Notes under the pieces: model-generated
The model's database searches: none
What the model saw: the letters and a program-made list of their open reading frames with translations, nothing else
Told to the model about the DNA's origin: nothing
Shown here: positions 1-14,794 of the stretch, in pieces
How the letters are laid out: every line of letters begins with the position of its first letter
Numbering within the stretch: the first letter of the stretch is position 1
Source: Gossypium raimondii
Taxonomy: Eukaryota; Streptophyta; Magnoliopsida; Malvales; Malvaceae
Assembly: GCF_025698545.1 (NCBI RefSeq)
Contig: NC_068575.1
Span: forward strand, 61,451,980 to 61,515,979
DNA: 64,000 nt
Reading direction: 5' to 3'
Translations under genes and position numbers: made by a program

Positions 1-109
1 CATAGCTGATTCCCACATGAAAGCAGTCTTTGTTCATTGGGTTCATATCATAAGGGGCAAACAGAAACAGGAATTTGTAATGGGAATATTTAATATTCTT
101 AACATTTAC

Positions 110-1223
110 CAGAAGCATGTACCGGGAGGGTTACATATTGCTGCTCTGACTCTGTCATTCCATTTGAAAACAACTACAACAAGAGGCACAGACAAGTATG
201 TCTATCACGAATAAGCCAACCAATGATAAAGGCAGAAACCAACCACAATCCCTTACCTTATAAAAGAATGGACTTTTAGCTGCTAAAATTGGAGAACTTA
301 TATGAATGATATTAACTCTTAGAACTGTCAAATGATCCTTATTCAAAGATGAATAATTGTCATAAGCCGTATCATTCCCTACAAAAATACCAAACCTGTA
401 TCAAGAAGGTTTATTCGTTGCAATCAGATGGTAACTAATATTTTGCTCTCAAATACAAAAAAGCTAACGAAAAGTTCAAAATTAACGTTCTTGAATAACA
501 GAATCCATGGTTGATTGCGACCCATTTGCTCATTTCCAGTCAAAATTCGACTTAGTGTGATACTTTCTTGTTTTTTACTTTTAGCAATTTATGAATAAGC
601 AGCCACAAACAACCAAACACACACAGACACACACACAAAAATGAAGAAACCGCAGTAGTTTGAGTTGTTACAATAAAAAGATCAACTAAAAACAATGCCT
701 TCATGAAATTTACTAGTTACCAATTTGATTGCAGTTCAATCCAACATCAGAAGGCGAGCCTTCAATCATTGCCACAGCATCATCATCTCGATTTTCATAT
801 GTTAACCCATCCACAGTGTCCGGCACGTTACAATTCAAGACTTGCTCCTGACGTTGCACGACATCTACAAGAACACCAGAAACCGTCAAAACCTAAAAGA
901 AACACAAGCAAAATTATATAAAATAATGTCAATAACAGAAAGAAGAACGAACCAATTTCTTTCTTGAAATCTTCCCTTCGTCTCTTCCTATTACGTGCCC
1001 AGTCAGCGATGGAAGAACAACAGTCACCGTCGGATTTCGTCTCCGGCGAATCCGGCATGATCTCAATCCTCAATACCCGATCGGAAAAGTTACTGTCGTT
1101 AAAAGCAAAACCGAAGTCCGGTTCAGTGGTATCTGAACCGAAAGCTCCGCCGGGTGAAAAGTCGGAGACCATAATCGTTGATAGATCGAAAAGATCAGGA
1201 ACTTTAAGCACTCTCATGCCCAA
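110..1223 (-). CDS. POB1: BTB/POZ protein of the POB1/LRB type, 5' part only (runs off the left edge)
   Basis: Four coding exons read on the minus strand at 1223-953, 864-721, 378-257 and 173-110. Donors and acceptors are GT-AG and phases agree throughout, giving about 200 residues before the window ends. The N-terminus has [19 protein letters not shown], then a basic nuclear-signal-like stretch ([13 protein letters not shown]). Exons 3-4 carry the start of the BTB fold ([16 protein letters not shown], then [16 protein letters not shown]). These blocks are characteristic of plant POB1/LRB proteins, substrate adaptors of CUL3 ubiquitin ligases that act in the nucleus, for example on phytochrome-PIF signalling and as a PUB17 partner. 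The rest of the BTB domain and the BACK domain should lie left of position 1. The start at 1223 is the first ATG in frame; a second at 1217 is possible. The telomere-box-like AAACCCTAA just upstream is common in plant leaders. Family assignment is firm; which paralogue is not. Confidence 0.9.
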
Positions 1224-4102
1224 ACCCTAAATTAAAAACAGATTATAAGTAAGTATACGTATAAGCAAAGTTTGAAAAAATTGGGAGTTAGTTGGAAAAA
1301 TGAATTAAAAATTCCAAAATACTTTAGGACTTGAAACATTCGCTGGTTAGTTTCCGAGTTTAGAGTTGTTTTGTTCGTCTCTTATATATGTAAAAAAAAT
1401 GGGACTAAAATTTAAATTTCAAAATAAAAAAGTTTATTTATATGTTTACAAAGATTATAGCATCTATATTTTTTGTAAATTTAAAATTTAGTCTATTATA
1501 CTTTTATTTTAGAAATTTAATCCTTTATTTTTCGAGTTTCAAAATTCAGGTACTATTTTTTGTTAAATCCTATTTTTTATTTCAAAATGTTATACTATTA
1601 AATTTAAAATAAAAATTAAAATGTTTTTCACCTTAACTCAAGTTTAAGATGATAACATATATATATATTTAAATTAAATATAGTTCAAGACTGTAAACTT
1701 CTTTTCAATGTGATTAGAAGTTATCTAATATGGTTGATAGGAATAGCGGTATAATGATTGATAAAAAATCAATTTACTTGTGAACTAGCATGAATCAGAT
1801 GAAGCAAACTAAATAATAATAATTGAATCCATTGAACTTTTATCTTTTACTTTTTAATAAATTTTAATTTCAACAGTTCAATCAATTAAGAATTGATAGT
1901 TTGATCGATTTGAATACTAATCGATTTCAAAACATTGAAATTATCTAATATCCATACTAATGTAAAATAGGGCTAATATTACAACTAGCTCGTGAATTTC
2001 ACCTAACATACTATATGGTATCTAAGTTAAAAATACAGTACAATAATAATTTTAATAACTTAATAACTTAAAAATAAAAATTTTTGAATAATTCAGTAAC
2101 TATTTTATAATATTTTAATTTCTTTTACGCTTGGATTTTGACGTGGACCCGCAAGCGAAAGAAGCTCAAACCTGTAACCTATTATCTGGTAAGGGAGAAA
2201 CTTCGACTATGTTATTATTATTATTTGTTTCTGTGATAAATCATTTAGGTTAAATTCTGTTATTGGTCATTATACTTTTGAAAATTATGAATTAAGTTTC
2301 TGTACTTTAATTTAATTAATTTTAGTATATGGGCTTTTCAAATTAGTTAATTTTAGTCCCTATGCTTTTTGAAATTTGAAATTTGAGATTTGAAATTTTA
2401 GTCCTAAATCAAATAGTAAAAGTTAAATCCTTCTAGTTTAATTCAATTACCAATCTCGTTTAAGTGTATAATTATAGAATTAGTCTATATTCTCCAATTG
2501 AATCATTTTAAGTCCCTATGCTTTTGGATTTTTAAATTTTTATCTTGATGCAAATGATAGCCGTTAATTCATTAATTAGATTTTTAGTGTGTAATATATA
2601 AAATTAACAAATTGACATGACATTACACATGTGACAATATATTTGCCGTATCAAATTTTGGAAATACCATAGTGTAACTTAATGAATTTAACAATTATCG
2701 TTTGATTACGATTGAAATTGTAAAAATTTAAAGTATAGAGACTAAAATGACCAAATTAAAATATAAAGACTAAATCCGTAACATTTATAAAGTACAAAGA
2801 CTAATAGCAGATTTAAAAAAAAACTTTACTTTTCCCAACCAGCTATTGATATGGATTAAGGCTTTGAATAAGAATAATCTAGTACAAGTATAAAACTAGA
2901 CATTTTATTTGTACAAGTAACTATAATATTAATAAAAAATTGAGTCAACATCAAATTAAAAAAAATAGTCGATTGAGTCTTAATTCAATTTGCATTATAT
3001 TATTGTCATTGTATGAGAATATGAGTTTAAGTATGTTGAAACACGTTTGAATGGATTATAAATAGTTTATAAAAAAAACATAAATAAACCAACTTGAATT
3101 ATATCTCTTACTTTTAAAATTAAAACTTTTAAAATATTATTTTAAATATTTTAATTCAAAATTAATAAAAAATATAATTTAATATTAAAAGGATCTCAAA
3201 ATTAGGTAAGAATATTGATTTTTAAATTAAAAGAATGAACTTTCTATGTATTATAGAAATAAAATTGATAGTTATTATTTTACTAATTTGGGATAAATCT
3301 TAAAATTATATATGAAATTTGATTTAATGTGTAATTAGATATATGAATTTTAATTTGATGCAATTATATACATTAAATTTTGATTGTAATTTAAATATAC
3401 ACATGAAACTTTAATTTTGATTCAATCATGCATATTTAAAGAAATAAATGCATCAATATATTTTTATATTAGATAAATATAATTACATGTGTATGTAATA
3501 TATAAACATAAAATGATGTTATATCAATAATCGTGTTAATAATTTATGAGGATTTAATCAAATCAAAATTTCATGTATAAAATTGAACAAGACCAAAGTA
3601 CATGCATATAATTGCACATTAAACTAAACTTCATATATATTTTTAAGATTTATTATTACTGATTTTAATGGCACAAGTTAGTTTAGTATTTTAAAGAAAT
3701 TTGAAATTTATAAATTAATAAAATTATAAAATTATACTTTAAATTATAAAATGATATATAAAATGATATTTTAATCTTTTAAAAAATTATAATTAAAATT
3801 TCACTCCATTAAATAAATAAATTATTTTAATCGAAACCATAGCCAACTAACTTTACCAAGCCACCTAAATTGCATAATATCATGGATTAAATTGGCTAAA
3901 TCGAATTTTAACCAACTTTTGCACGCCAAAGGAAATCATGCACGCGCACGTACCATAGAAGTCCCAATCAACCCTATTTTAGTCATTTCCGGTTAGCCAA
4001 AAATTTCAGTTTCAGACAACTCAAGGACAAATAGGTAGCTTTTCCTTCCGACTCGCCTTAACTCGCTCATTTTTCAACTTTTTTTTTTGTTTTACGGTTA
4101 GA
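1224..4102. other. AT-rich spacer between divergent POB1-like and CDPK genes
   Basis: No open frame with protein-like composition on either strand. The POB1-like and CDPK genes are transcribed away from each other, so both promoters lie here. The only clear structure is the inverted-repeat transposon at about 2249-2816. The stretch 3900-4100 is less AT-rich and carries ACGTAC/ACGCGC sequence, plausibly the CDPK promoter and leader. Confidence 0.6.
2249..2816. mobile_element. MITE-like inverted-repeat element of the 'tagtccctatacttt' family
   Basis: The left end reads GGTTAAATTCTGTTATTGGT. The right end (ctaatagcagatttaa) is its near reverse complement. Inside, repeated tracts of the type 'ttttagtccctatgctttt' point inward from both sides. 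No coding capacity is seen. The same ends occur at 23471-23767, so this is a dispersed family. Superfamily cannot be fixed by eye. Confidence 0.7.
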
Positions 4103-7026
<2,924 letters not shown>

Positions 7027-7471
7027 CCTGCAGTGCCATAAATTCATGTCTCGACCAGTTTGGTTTTGTTATGACCAAAATCACACCTTCATTGCCTGAT
7101 CTTGGTTTCCGATCCGAGACCCTGAGCTCGTGTTCGGAAATCATGTTCGTGGTTGGTCTATTTCTGCCCTTTGACATATATATGGGCCAAGTTTTGCCGT
7201 CAAACTGCGGAAGAGTATTGACTAATATGAACTTTTAACTTAATAGAGGGAGTTTCATGATTTTTAGTTTTTGCTTGTTTGGACATTGTGCTATTGTTAA
7301 AATATGATTTTCAATTCCGGGTTGAATGTAAATTAAATCTTTTATATTTAAATATGGATTTGGCTCAGGGAATTTTGTTAAGAAATCCTTTATATTAATT
7401 TAAAATTCTAAAATATAAATTTATTATTTGTTAATTTTTTTAAAACTGCATGGCAAACGTATTTTGGATTA

Positions 7472-7575
7472 AACGTAATTAATAACATGGAAGGACCGCA
7501 AAGAAAATGCATTATTGTTTAGAAGAAAATTGGGAAATTTCCCGAAATCATTATTAACATGAAAAACAAATAAAC
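7472..7575. repeat. Left copy of a ~105-bp imperfect direct repeat
   Basis: The segment with gtaattaataacatggaagg, then aagaaaatgcattattgttt and gggaaatttcccgaaatcat, reappears in the same orientation at 8362-8465 with about 80-85% identity by eye. The two copies flank the transposon at 7601-8356. Confidence 0.65.
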
Positions 7576-7600
7576 TATTCTATAGGGTAAAATGGTTGTT

Positions 7601-8356
7601 GGTTCTGATAAATTTAATCTTTAATATTTGTATTTTTTATTAATTTCATCCTTATTTTTTAGTTATATTTGGTCGTTAACTTTATTGTTTTTTTTTAACG
7701 GAAATACTGGCTAAAACTTTAAGTTTTTAACGAGGTTGGGATGATAACTTGCGTGGCAACTTACATATACTTCATGCCAAGGCCGAATCTATGGTGGCTG
7801 GCAAGGGGCCGACCCCCCAAAAATGGAAATTTTCATAGGTCTTTTAATTTTTACAAGATTTTAATTTAGTAAAAGGTAAAATTACACTTTGGCCCGCTCA
7901 AAATGATTAAATTTTGATTTAGTCCTTTAAAAATTATAAAGATATAAGCTATTAAATTGTGAAATTACATTTTAGCTCTCATAAGATTATACAACTTAAT
8001 TTCGCCCCCACAAAAAGAAATCTGGTTTCGCCCCTACTTCATGCTGACACGACACCATTTGTTATATCATTAACAAATAATTTAAAATTATAAAATATTT
8101 AAAAATAAAAAATCAAAAAAATATATAAATAGTTCATAAATTTTTTTAAAAAAATAACAAAAATTGCATAAGGATTGCCATGCAAGCTACCATGTTTAAA
8201 AAATTAATGTTTTAGTCAGTATTTCAGCTAAAAACAGCAATTTGACTCTTTTTGAAATGTTGATAGTCAAATATGATTCTTTTTAAAAGATTGAGAGCTT
8301 AAAGAGGCCAATTTGATAAAAATGTAAAAATTAAGGACTAAATTTATTATTATGCC
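7601..8356. mobile_element. Inverted-repeat element (MITE-like), carrying a nested insertion
   Basis: The left end (ggttctgataaatttaatct) matches the reverse complement of the right end (aaggactaaatttattatta plus tgcc), and the match continues for roughly 100 bases inward on both sides with decay. The same right-end signature appears at 33180-33204. A second element sits inside at 7778-8034. Confidence 0.6.
7778..8034 (+). mobile_element. 257-bp non-autonomous element with 10-bp target duplication
   Basis: The ten bases TACTTCATGC occur exactly at 7768-7777 and again at 8035-8044, bracketing a GC-richer insert that starts CAAGGCCGAATCTATGG and ends GGTTTCGCCCC. A 9-10 bp target duplication is typical of Mutator-like elements; terminal inverted repeats are weak at best. 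A second copy in the opposite orientation lies at about 36905-37137, sharing 'aaattacactttggcccctc' and neighbouring sequence. Confidence 0.65.
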
Positions 8357-8361
8357 GACCA

Positions 8362-8465
8362 AATGCAATTAATAAACACGGAAGGGACCACAAAGAAAAT
8401 TTATTATTTTTCAGAAAGAAAATTGGGGAAAATTCCGGAAATCATAATTAATAAGAAAAATTAAT
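8362..8465. repeat. Right copy of the ~105-bp direct repeat
   Basis: Partner of 7472-7575 (gcaattaataaacacggaag, aagaaaatttattatttttc, ggaaaattccggaaatcata). It lies immediately before the leader of the protease gene, so the duplication touches its promoter region. Confidence 0.65.
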
Positions 8466-8640
8466 TCCTTGTTTCCAGACACTCCCTAAAATCCTCTCTG
8501 CACCAGAAAAAAAGATCGCACTACCCAACTCGAAACGAAAAGAATTTCAGAAATTAGGGTTTTGATTTACAATTCCCAAATTACATGTCAAGTTATGCTT
8601 TTTTAATGCAAATTATTAGAGTTCTTGAAATTAGGGCCTC

Positions 8641-11146
8641 ATGTTGAGTTCCTACTGTTCTCACTCTTTCTCTCAGCGCCCAAACCTTGCTCCTGTCTTC
8701 AAATTTCAGGTTCCGAATCGACGTTGTACCTTTTCTTTAGCCCGAAGCTCCCGGATCTTTGAATCCAACTCCAAGCTAAAAAAGAACGTAAGTATATATG
8801 CATAAGCTTTTTTGTTGTTTGCATTTTGTTTTCTGTTACTTTAATTTCATTTTTATGTTAGAATTTTGGTTTTTGAGAATCTGAAGTTGAAAACTTGAAA
8901 TGGGTTATGTTTGGTTACCAAGAAAATGGAGGAAACTTTAATTGGAATTGCATTATAGTTAGTTTTTGACCCTGAAGATGAATTATAGTTAGTTAGGTTC
9001 TTCTTGGTTGCTGAGAAAATGAGGGGAAAAAATTATGTATCAAGAAACTTGATTGATCTACTTAGGCCATGATGTAGAACGTTGGCAGCTTTATTAATCA
9101 GTTGAGGTTTAGAGTTCAATTGAGAATCTCGTTTATTGTGGTTTTTATTTCCGCAATCATGCTTCATATACTATTACTTTACAAGCATTTCTGGTTTTAT
9201 TTATCTATTTTTTAATTTGCAGAAATGGAAGATTTCATGCTTTAGGCATGAGGGGTTCTCCCCAGAAAACCCAAAATCCGAGTATATTGAGCATTTCCTG
9301 CCCGAAGAATTAGTACAACCTGAGTTCAGTACGCCTAGTGCTCGCAAAAGAGATTGGAAATCAACTCTTCAGGAGGTAATATTTTCTTTTAATCGGTTCA
9401 GTTTAGTGGACCGCCGATCTTTATTTATTTACATGCCAGAATAGATGGTATGTTCAGTTTAATCTGCACGTCTGCTATCTATTATTGGCTACTCATTGAG
9501 TCTATTGCAATCAGCCTCTTCATAGGCTGGACAATCAATTTGTTAGCTAGAGTTTAGTCTGGGATAGGATTTGCGGGAGAAAATAGATGTTGCTCATTTG
9601 TGGACAATCGATCTTAACATGTATAATTCTGTTGATCCTACTTCTTTTGTATCAAGTAATTAAATCGGCAACATGACATTTACCCTTTACATTTTGGTCT
9701 CTCTTTTTTTTGGAACTCGAAATGAAATATTATTGTAGATAATATTATAGTTTTATGGGATATAAAATTTGAGTGTAGTGCAGAATTGTCTAGTATGTCA
9801 ACATGTTTGCTGATCTCTTTTTTAAATTTTGTTGGGAACATGATGAAATTAGTTGGTTTGCAGGCTGCAGATGCTGTATTGAGTGCAGTGGGTAGCAGGT
9901 GGACTGTACCATGGACAGCAAAGACAATTCTGCAGGTTGGCTTGTTACTCTGTAGAAATATTTGGCATCTTGATTGTGCTTTTACCTTGTGTTGATGTTA
10001 AGCATGCTCTATCAATTAATTACTCAGATATAAGAGCTTAAGGTCCATGAACTCTATCAATGAACATCCTCTGGGGCGAAGCTGCCAACTGGGAGCTTCA
10101 TCCCATAATGGATTCTTTTGAGCCTAAATGAATCTGGGAGAGAAGAGAAAATCAAGAGATCCTTAGGTTTAATACCTGCTGTTAGATCATAGCTGAACTG
10201 GGATAAATCTTTGCTTATTGTTTTACATCTAGTAATCGATGATTTATTTGTATAGGAGATTAGTATTGAAAATGAATTTGTGGAAGAATATTTCATAATA
10301 GGCTAAAATCAATCAAATCTGACACTATATTATTAGCATTTCATTATTTCAAGATTACAAACTATAATGATGGATTGAACTGAGGAATGGCCTCTTGTAT
10401 GACAATCTCATTCAAACTTTGGATGAATTACAAACGTGTCAGTTAGTTGCATGATAATATTTTCTATGCTCACATAGGTTATGCTTCTCTGGGTAGCTGC
10501 TTTCTGGTTCATCGGGTCTTGGATGATTCCTTTTGCTGCTCACATGTCGGGGTTCAGCAAGGAATCTCTAACATTCAGAGGACAAGCCTTGTTCAGCCTT
10601 GTGACTGATGTAACCGAAGGTCTTGCTGGGATTGCGATACTCCACCGCTGTTTGTCTCAGTTTTATCCCCTTCCATCAGATTGGTTTAAATTTAGTTTGA
10701 GAGGGAAGTGGCTTTTCGATGTTATGCTAGGATGTCTCATGTTTCCTGCCATCAACCGATTATCACAGTTCAGCCTCAATTTATTACCCCTTATGCCATC
10801 TACACCCGTAACCCTTTCAAGTGTTGAGCAGTCAATTTTAGCAAGGGATCCAGTAGCCATGGCACTATATGCAATAGTAGTTTCGATTTGTGCTCCTGTA
10901 TGGGAAGAAATAGTTTTCCGTGGTTTCCTACTCCCTTCATTGACCAGATACATGCCCGTTTGGTGTGCAATACTAGTCAGTTCAGTCGCCTTTGCTCTGG
11001 CACATTTTAATGTTCGGAGAATGTTGCCACTTATTTTCTTAGGAATGGTGATGGGTGTTGTTTTCGCACGGTCAAGGAATCTGTTACCATCCATGCTCCT
11101 CCATAGTCTCTGGAATGGCTTTGTGTTCTTGGATTTAATGAGATAA
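8641..11146 (+). CDS. CPBP-family (CAAX-like, Abi) intramembrane protease, probably plastid
   Basis: Four exons: 8641-8787, 9223-9375, 9864-9935 and 10478-11146, all GT-AG and phase 0, giving 346 residues. The first 49 residues are Ser/Arg-rich with few acids (MLSSYCSHSFSQRPNLAP), as expected for a chloroplast transit peptide. The last exon holds several hydrophobic segments and the three CPBP motifs: EEIVFRG (Glu267, Glu268, Arg272), FALAHF with His300, and HSLWN with His333 and Asn337. These are the glutamate/histidine ligands of this metal-dependent glutamic-type intramembrane protease family. In plants several members sit in plastid membranes, one of them (SCO4) needed for chloroplast development; substrates are mostly unknown. 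The start at 8641 is the only ATG giving an intact transit-like leader. Orthology to a named member is not claimed. Confidence 0.9.
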
Positions 11147-12980
11147 CTGGCTTTGTTTTCTCATATCAGCTGTAATATAGGTTCATTCCTACAGAACCAA
11201 AAATACGTTCCAGGTCAATTTTCTGGGGCATGCTTTCTTTCTAGGCTTTCTAAGTGATTTCTCGATGATTGACAAGCGACTTCTTCGTATCTGCTACACA
11301 AATTGAATGCCTAGAAAACTTGTACAAGTCTCATCAACTGAGTGCTAACATGCATAATAGGACATTCAGTTAAATCCCAGCATAGCTTAAGAGAATTTGC
11401 CTTCACTGATTCTGTCTTGTCTTTGATTTTACCAGGAAACAGTAAAAAAGCAACAAAGAGAATGAAGATTATATATCTTGCATTTTGGCCAAATGCAAAT
11501 CTTCCATCTTGGAATTGTAGAACTGCATGTTTTAATTTGTTAGGTAAGAAAAATTTTCTCATTCTTCATGGTGATATATATATATATACGGTAATTATTC
11601 TATATTCTTCTAGTGGAGTTTTCCGATTTCACAAAGTTATTATTATTATTTTAACTTTATCCTACAATCATATGTTATCGTTTCATTTGCTTATGGAGTT
11701 TTTTCATTGAACCAAAATTTTTCATAGATATATAATTTTTAAATTATATCCTACAACCATATCTCATTATTTTTAACCTTGCTTTTGGAGTTTTTCATTA
11801 AACCAAATAAATTTTCATAAATATATACTATATATATTTTTCTGGGTGTTTGAAATTCATAGCCAATAGCTAAAAACAATAGAAAACGGAATTGAGAACT
11901 CAATGTTTGGGATATATTGGATGTTTTATAATTTTATTTTGACGCCCACAGATTATTTATTTTGCCCGTACTTGAAAAATGATAGAGAAAATATATTCTA
12001 GTAAAATGCAGAGTATCAGGCCAGCAGGGTCTTCGCAAATGATAGAGAAAATAATTTATGCATATTAAATGTATGTAAAATATTTTTACACCAGCCGTGA
12101 TATTGATGGAATATTGGCAGTCAAAGTAGAGGATTGGTAAGTTGACACTGTGGATTATTGGTATAATTCTTTTTTACTAACTTGGAAATAAAATTTTATA
12201 TTATAAAAATAAGAATCAAACAGAATGTGGAATTCAATTTGCTTGGCACTAGTATCATTCTACAAGGTAATTTTAACCTATGGATTTGCTTTTATCAACA
12301 TTACAAGTTAATGTTACTCCAAATTTACTTTTTTTTAATGGGCCTAATCTTCCCAATAATTCTCACATTGAGATTTAAACTTTTCTTTTTATTCAAGTTG
12401 GTCCTTTAACTGAATTAGGAATTTGTTACCACATTGTGGGTTGAACTTTTCTTTTGGTCCAAGTTTATCAATAAATTTGACAATTGTTTTCATACTAATG
12501 CCTGAACTATAAGATTTTCAAGAAAATATCAATAACTAACTTGAACCAAAAAAAAAAAAAAATCAAGCTCCCAATTTTAGAGTAATTGTTAAGTTCAAGT
12601 ATCAAAAGTGATTTAACTTTTTTTTTTTGTGGTATATTTAGATTTTAGAGAGTCCTTCAAAGTTGCTTATATCTATATATGTATGATATTCAAGTATTGG
12701 ATATGATTTTTCAAGAAAATGATGATCATCCACAAACACAAGGGAAATTGAGAGAATTTTGAACCCAATGTATAATGCACTAATCAACATGAAAAATGAT
12801 AAAATATTATCACAAAAGGCTATCATTTGTAGAAAAAACAAGATTTAAAACAGGATCCCATATTCATCCGGTGACTATAAAACTAAAAAGTATAAATGAA
12901 GGGTTCTAATTGATATTAAAATGAAACATAACCTTCATAAAACAGAGCTACCGCATATGTATGTCAAAACCTAGCAACAG
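11147..12980. other. Spacer without recognised genes
   Basis: Open frames here are short and low-complexity. There is an AT microsatellite near 11575 and a decayed tandem repeat of about 85-90 bp (11660-11740 and 11747-11830: 'atcctacaa.catat', 'tggagttttt.cattgaacca'). A repeat-like stretch with 'ggtcctttaactgaattagg' lies at about 12290-12610. The 3' end of the reticulon pseudogene is at the right border. Confidence 0.5.
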
Positions 12981-13018
12981 CAAACATCTCGGCCCGTAAA
13001 TCTGATCCTTCTTTCCTT

Positions 13019-14794
13019 TCAACCGTCTCCTCGGAATCTTAGAAATTTTGCATCAAACACTGCATACTGCTTCTTAATCTCATGCATTGCTTTCTCAGCA
13101 AATGGATCAACCTTGTCCTCATATTTCTCGTATAGCACAAGAATCGTGTGAAGTAGTATGAAGACTGTTCGCAAAAAAAAAAACCCGAAACCCGAAACCT
13201 TTATAAGGTAAAAGGAGGGTGAAGACAACGGCAATACCTATATAGAAAAGTGTCAAGAAGTTGCACCAACTTCCTACCAGACAAGACCCACAAGCTAGCA
13301 ATCACCTGAAAAACTCACAATGCCGTTAGGATATAATTAACGAGTAAACTAACAAGAGTTCAGGATAGTGGCAAATGCGTATCTAACCATTATATCACTA
13401 TCTTAATTACGAGCTTCAGATGAATGAATTGCTTTATGCTCGACCAGAAAGGCAAATGACTAAGAAAACATACAGCGAGGAACTTCTTAAAATCTCTTCC
13501 TGATGCGATATCCTGCAAGACAGAAAAGTCACAGTTGATCTCGAACCTAAGCGCTTGAGCACACTCTAAAACAGGGTCTTTAGGTATTTGAACTTCAGGG
13601 ATACGTGTTGGGGACCTATTCAGAACGATTTCAACAATAGCACAAACAAAAAGGATACCTGAATCCAAATATAACCTCAAAATCAGACGATAAAATCGGC
13701 GGCTTAGTAGCTTACTTGTGGATGAAGGTAGTAACATTTGACCACAAGAAAAGTAATGCAAGTGTAAGCATCAACAAGTGACCCACTAGAGGGAGAAGGT
13801 TGTATTCCAGCAATTCCCGAGGGCTCCTGCTGATGCCTTTTTGTTCCTCCATAGGAAAAGGTCAGCCGCTATTACACATACACACAATTTCATCACATGA
13901 GTATGTATAGCACAATTAAAGAAAAAAAAAAGAGGCAAAGGGTAATAATTACTGATAATGATCACCTAAGTATCAAACTAGTATCGTTAAGAAAGGTTAT
14001 TAATAATCAGTACCAACAGGAGTCACCCAGCTATTAGTAGATTTCTTTTAAGGTCATCCAACTATAAAAAATTACAAAATGATCACCCTACTATAAGTAT
14101 TTTTATTTCTTCTTTAGTCACCCAACTATGAAATGGTCAGAAAGAAAAATAAAACTGCCAAAAACAAATTACATTATTACACAGAGGGTTAGATCTTTTA
14201 GAATTAAGACTAAATTGACACAATATATAAATATTGAGGGTTAAAGTTACTATTATATAAATTTTTTAAAAGCTGCTATTGTCAGCTGGTGACAAAAATA
14301 TTGAATATATGCCGTGACCATTATGCAACTACAATAGTTAGGTGACTAAAAAGAAATTTGCGAATAGTTGCACGACTACTAATATAATTTACCCAAAAAA
14401 CCCAAAAAATAATCACAGAAATCCTAAACCCTAACTTCAAATATTCATGCTAAAACGGATAATAAAATATCAAAAACCATAAATTAAGCACAAGTAGCAT
14501 TAATCAAAGCAAAAATCCAAGCTCGACCTTAGCCAGGTCTAACTCTTCAATGACCACAAAAAATATTTCAAAAAAAAAAAGAGAAATTTAAGAAATGAAA
14601 AAAAAAAGTTTTTGCAACATACATTTGCCTCCAACAAAAACATGGTGGACGGGTCTTTCTCTCCCAAAGAGACGAAACACCTTGTATTAGACCGACGTTT
14701 TTGATGGCTTATCGTCATCGGAATCAGACGATGAATCATGGCCGTGGATCTTCTCTGCTATCTTCTCCATCAACGATTCCTCGTGCTCCGCCAT
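13019..14794 (-). pseudogene. RTNLB: Reticulon-like (RTNLB) gene, disabled
   Basis: The complete RTNLB exon set is recognisable on the minus strand: 14794-14623 (MAEHEESLMEKIAEKIHG; YKVFRLFGRERPVHHVF), 13868-13716 ([35 protein letters not shown]), 13615-13474 (IPEVQIPKDPVLECAQALRF), 13305-13238 and 13164-13019 ([20 protein letters not shown]). RTNLBs are ER-membrane hairpin proteins that shape tubules. This copy is broken in several places. An in-frame TAA at 14689-14687 is codon 36, where the family has a Lys or similar. A deletion of about 28 bases with frame change lies in the first membrane hairpin. There are further frame changes in exon 4 and just before the C-terminal Lys-rich tail ([12 protein letters not shown] is out of frame). 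Splice sites remain intact, so decay seems recent. A MITE sits in intron 1. Assembly errors could explain one lesion but hardly four. Confidence 0.88.
13940..14394. mobile_element. MITE-like element in intron 1 of the reticulon pseudogene
   Basis: Begins GGGTAATAATTACTGATAAT and ends ctactaatataatttaccc, near reverse complements. Inside are repeated 'gtcacccaactat' and 'aggtgactaaa' tracts in opposite orientations. No coding capacity. Confidence 0.65.

Larger units (their letters stand above)
7027..8640. other. Spacer downstream of CDPK and leader region of the protease gene
   Basis: 3' flank of the CDPK gene to about 7370, then repeats: an imperfect direct duplication (7472-7575 and 8362-8465) bracketing a transposon that itself contains another transposon. 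From about 8470 to 8640 the sequence is the probable leader of the CPBP protease gene. No additional gene seen. Confidence 0.6.

Noticed and set aside
1205-1235. Telomere-type AAACCCTAA (also near 14428 and 61850)
   Set aside because: Single telo-boxes are common in plant promoters and leaders; no telomeric array is present.
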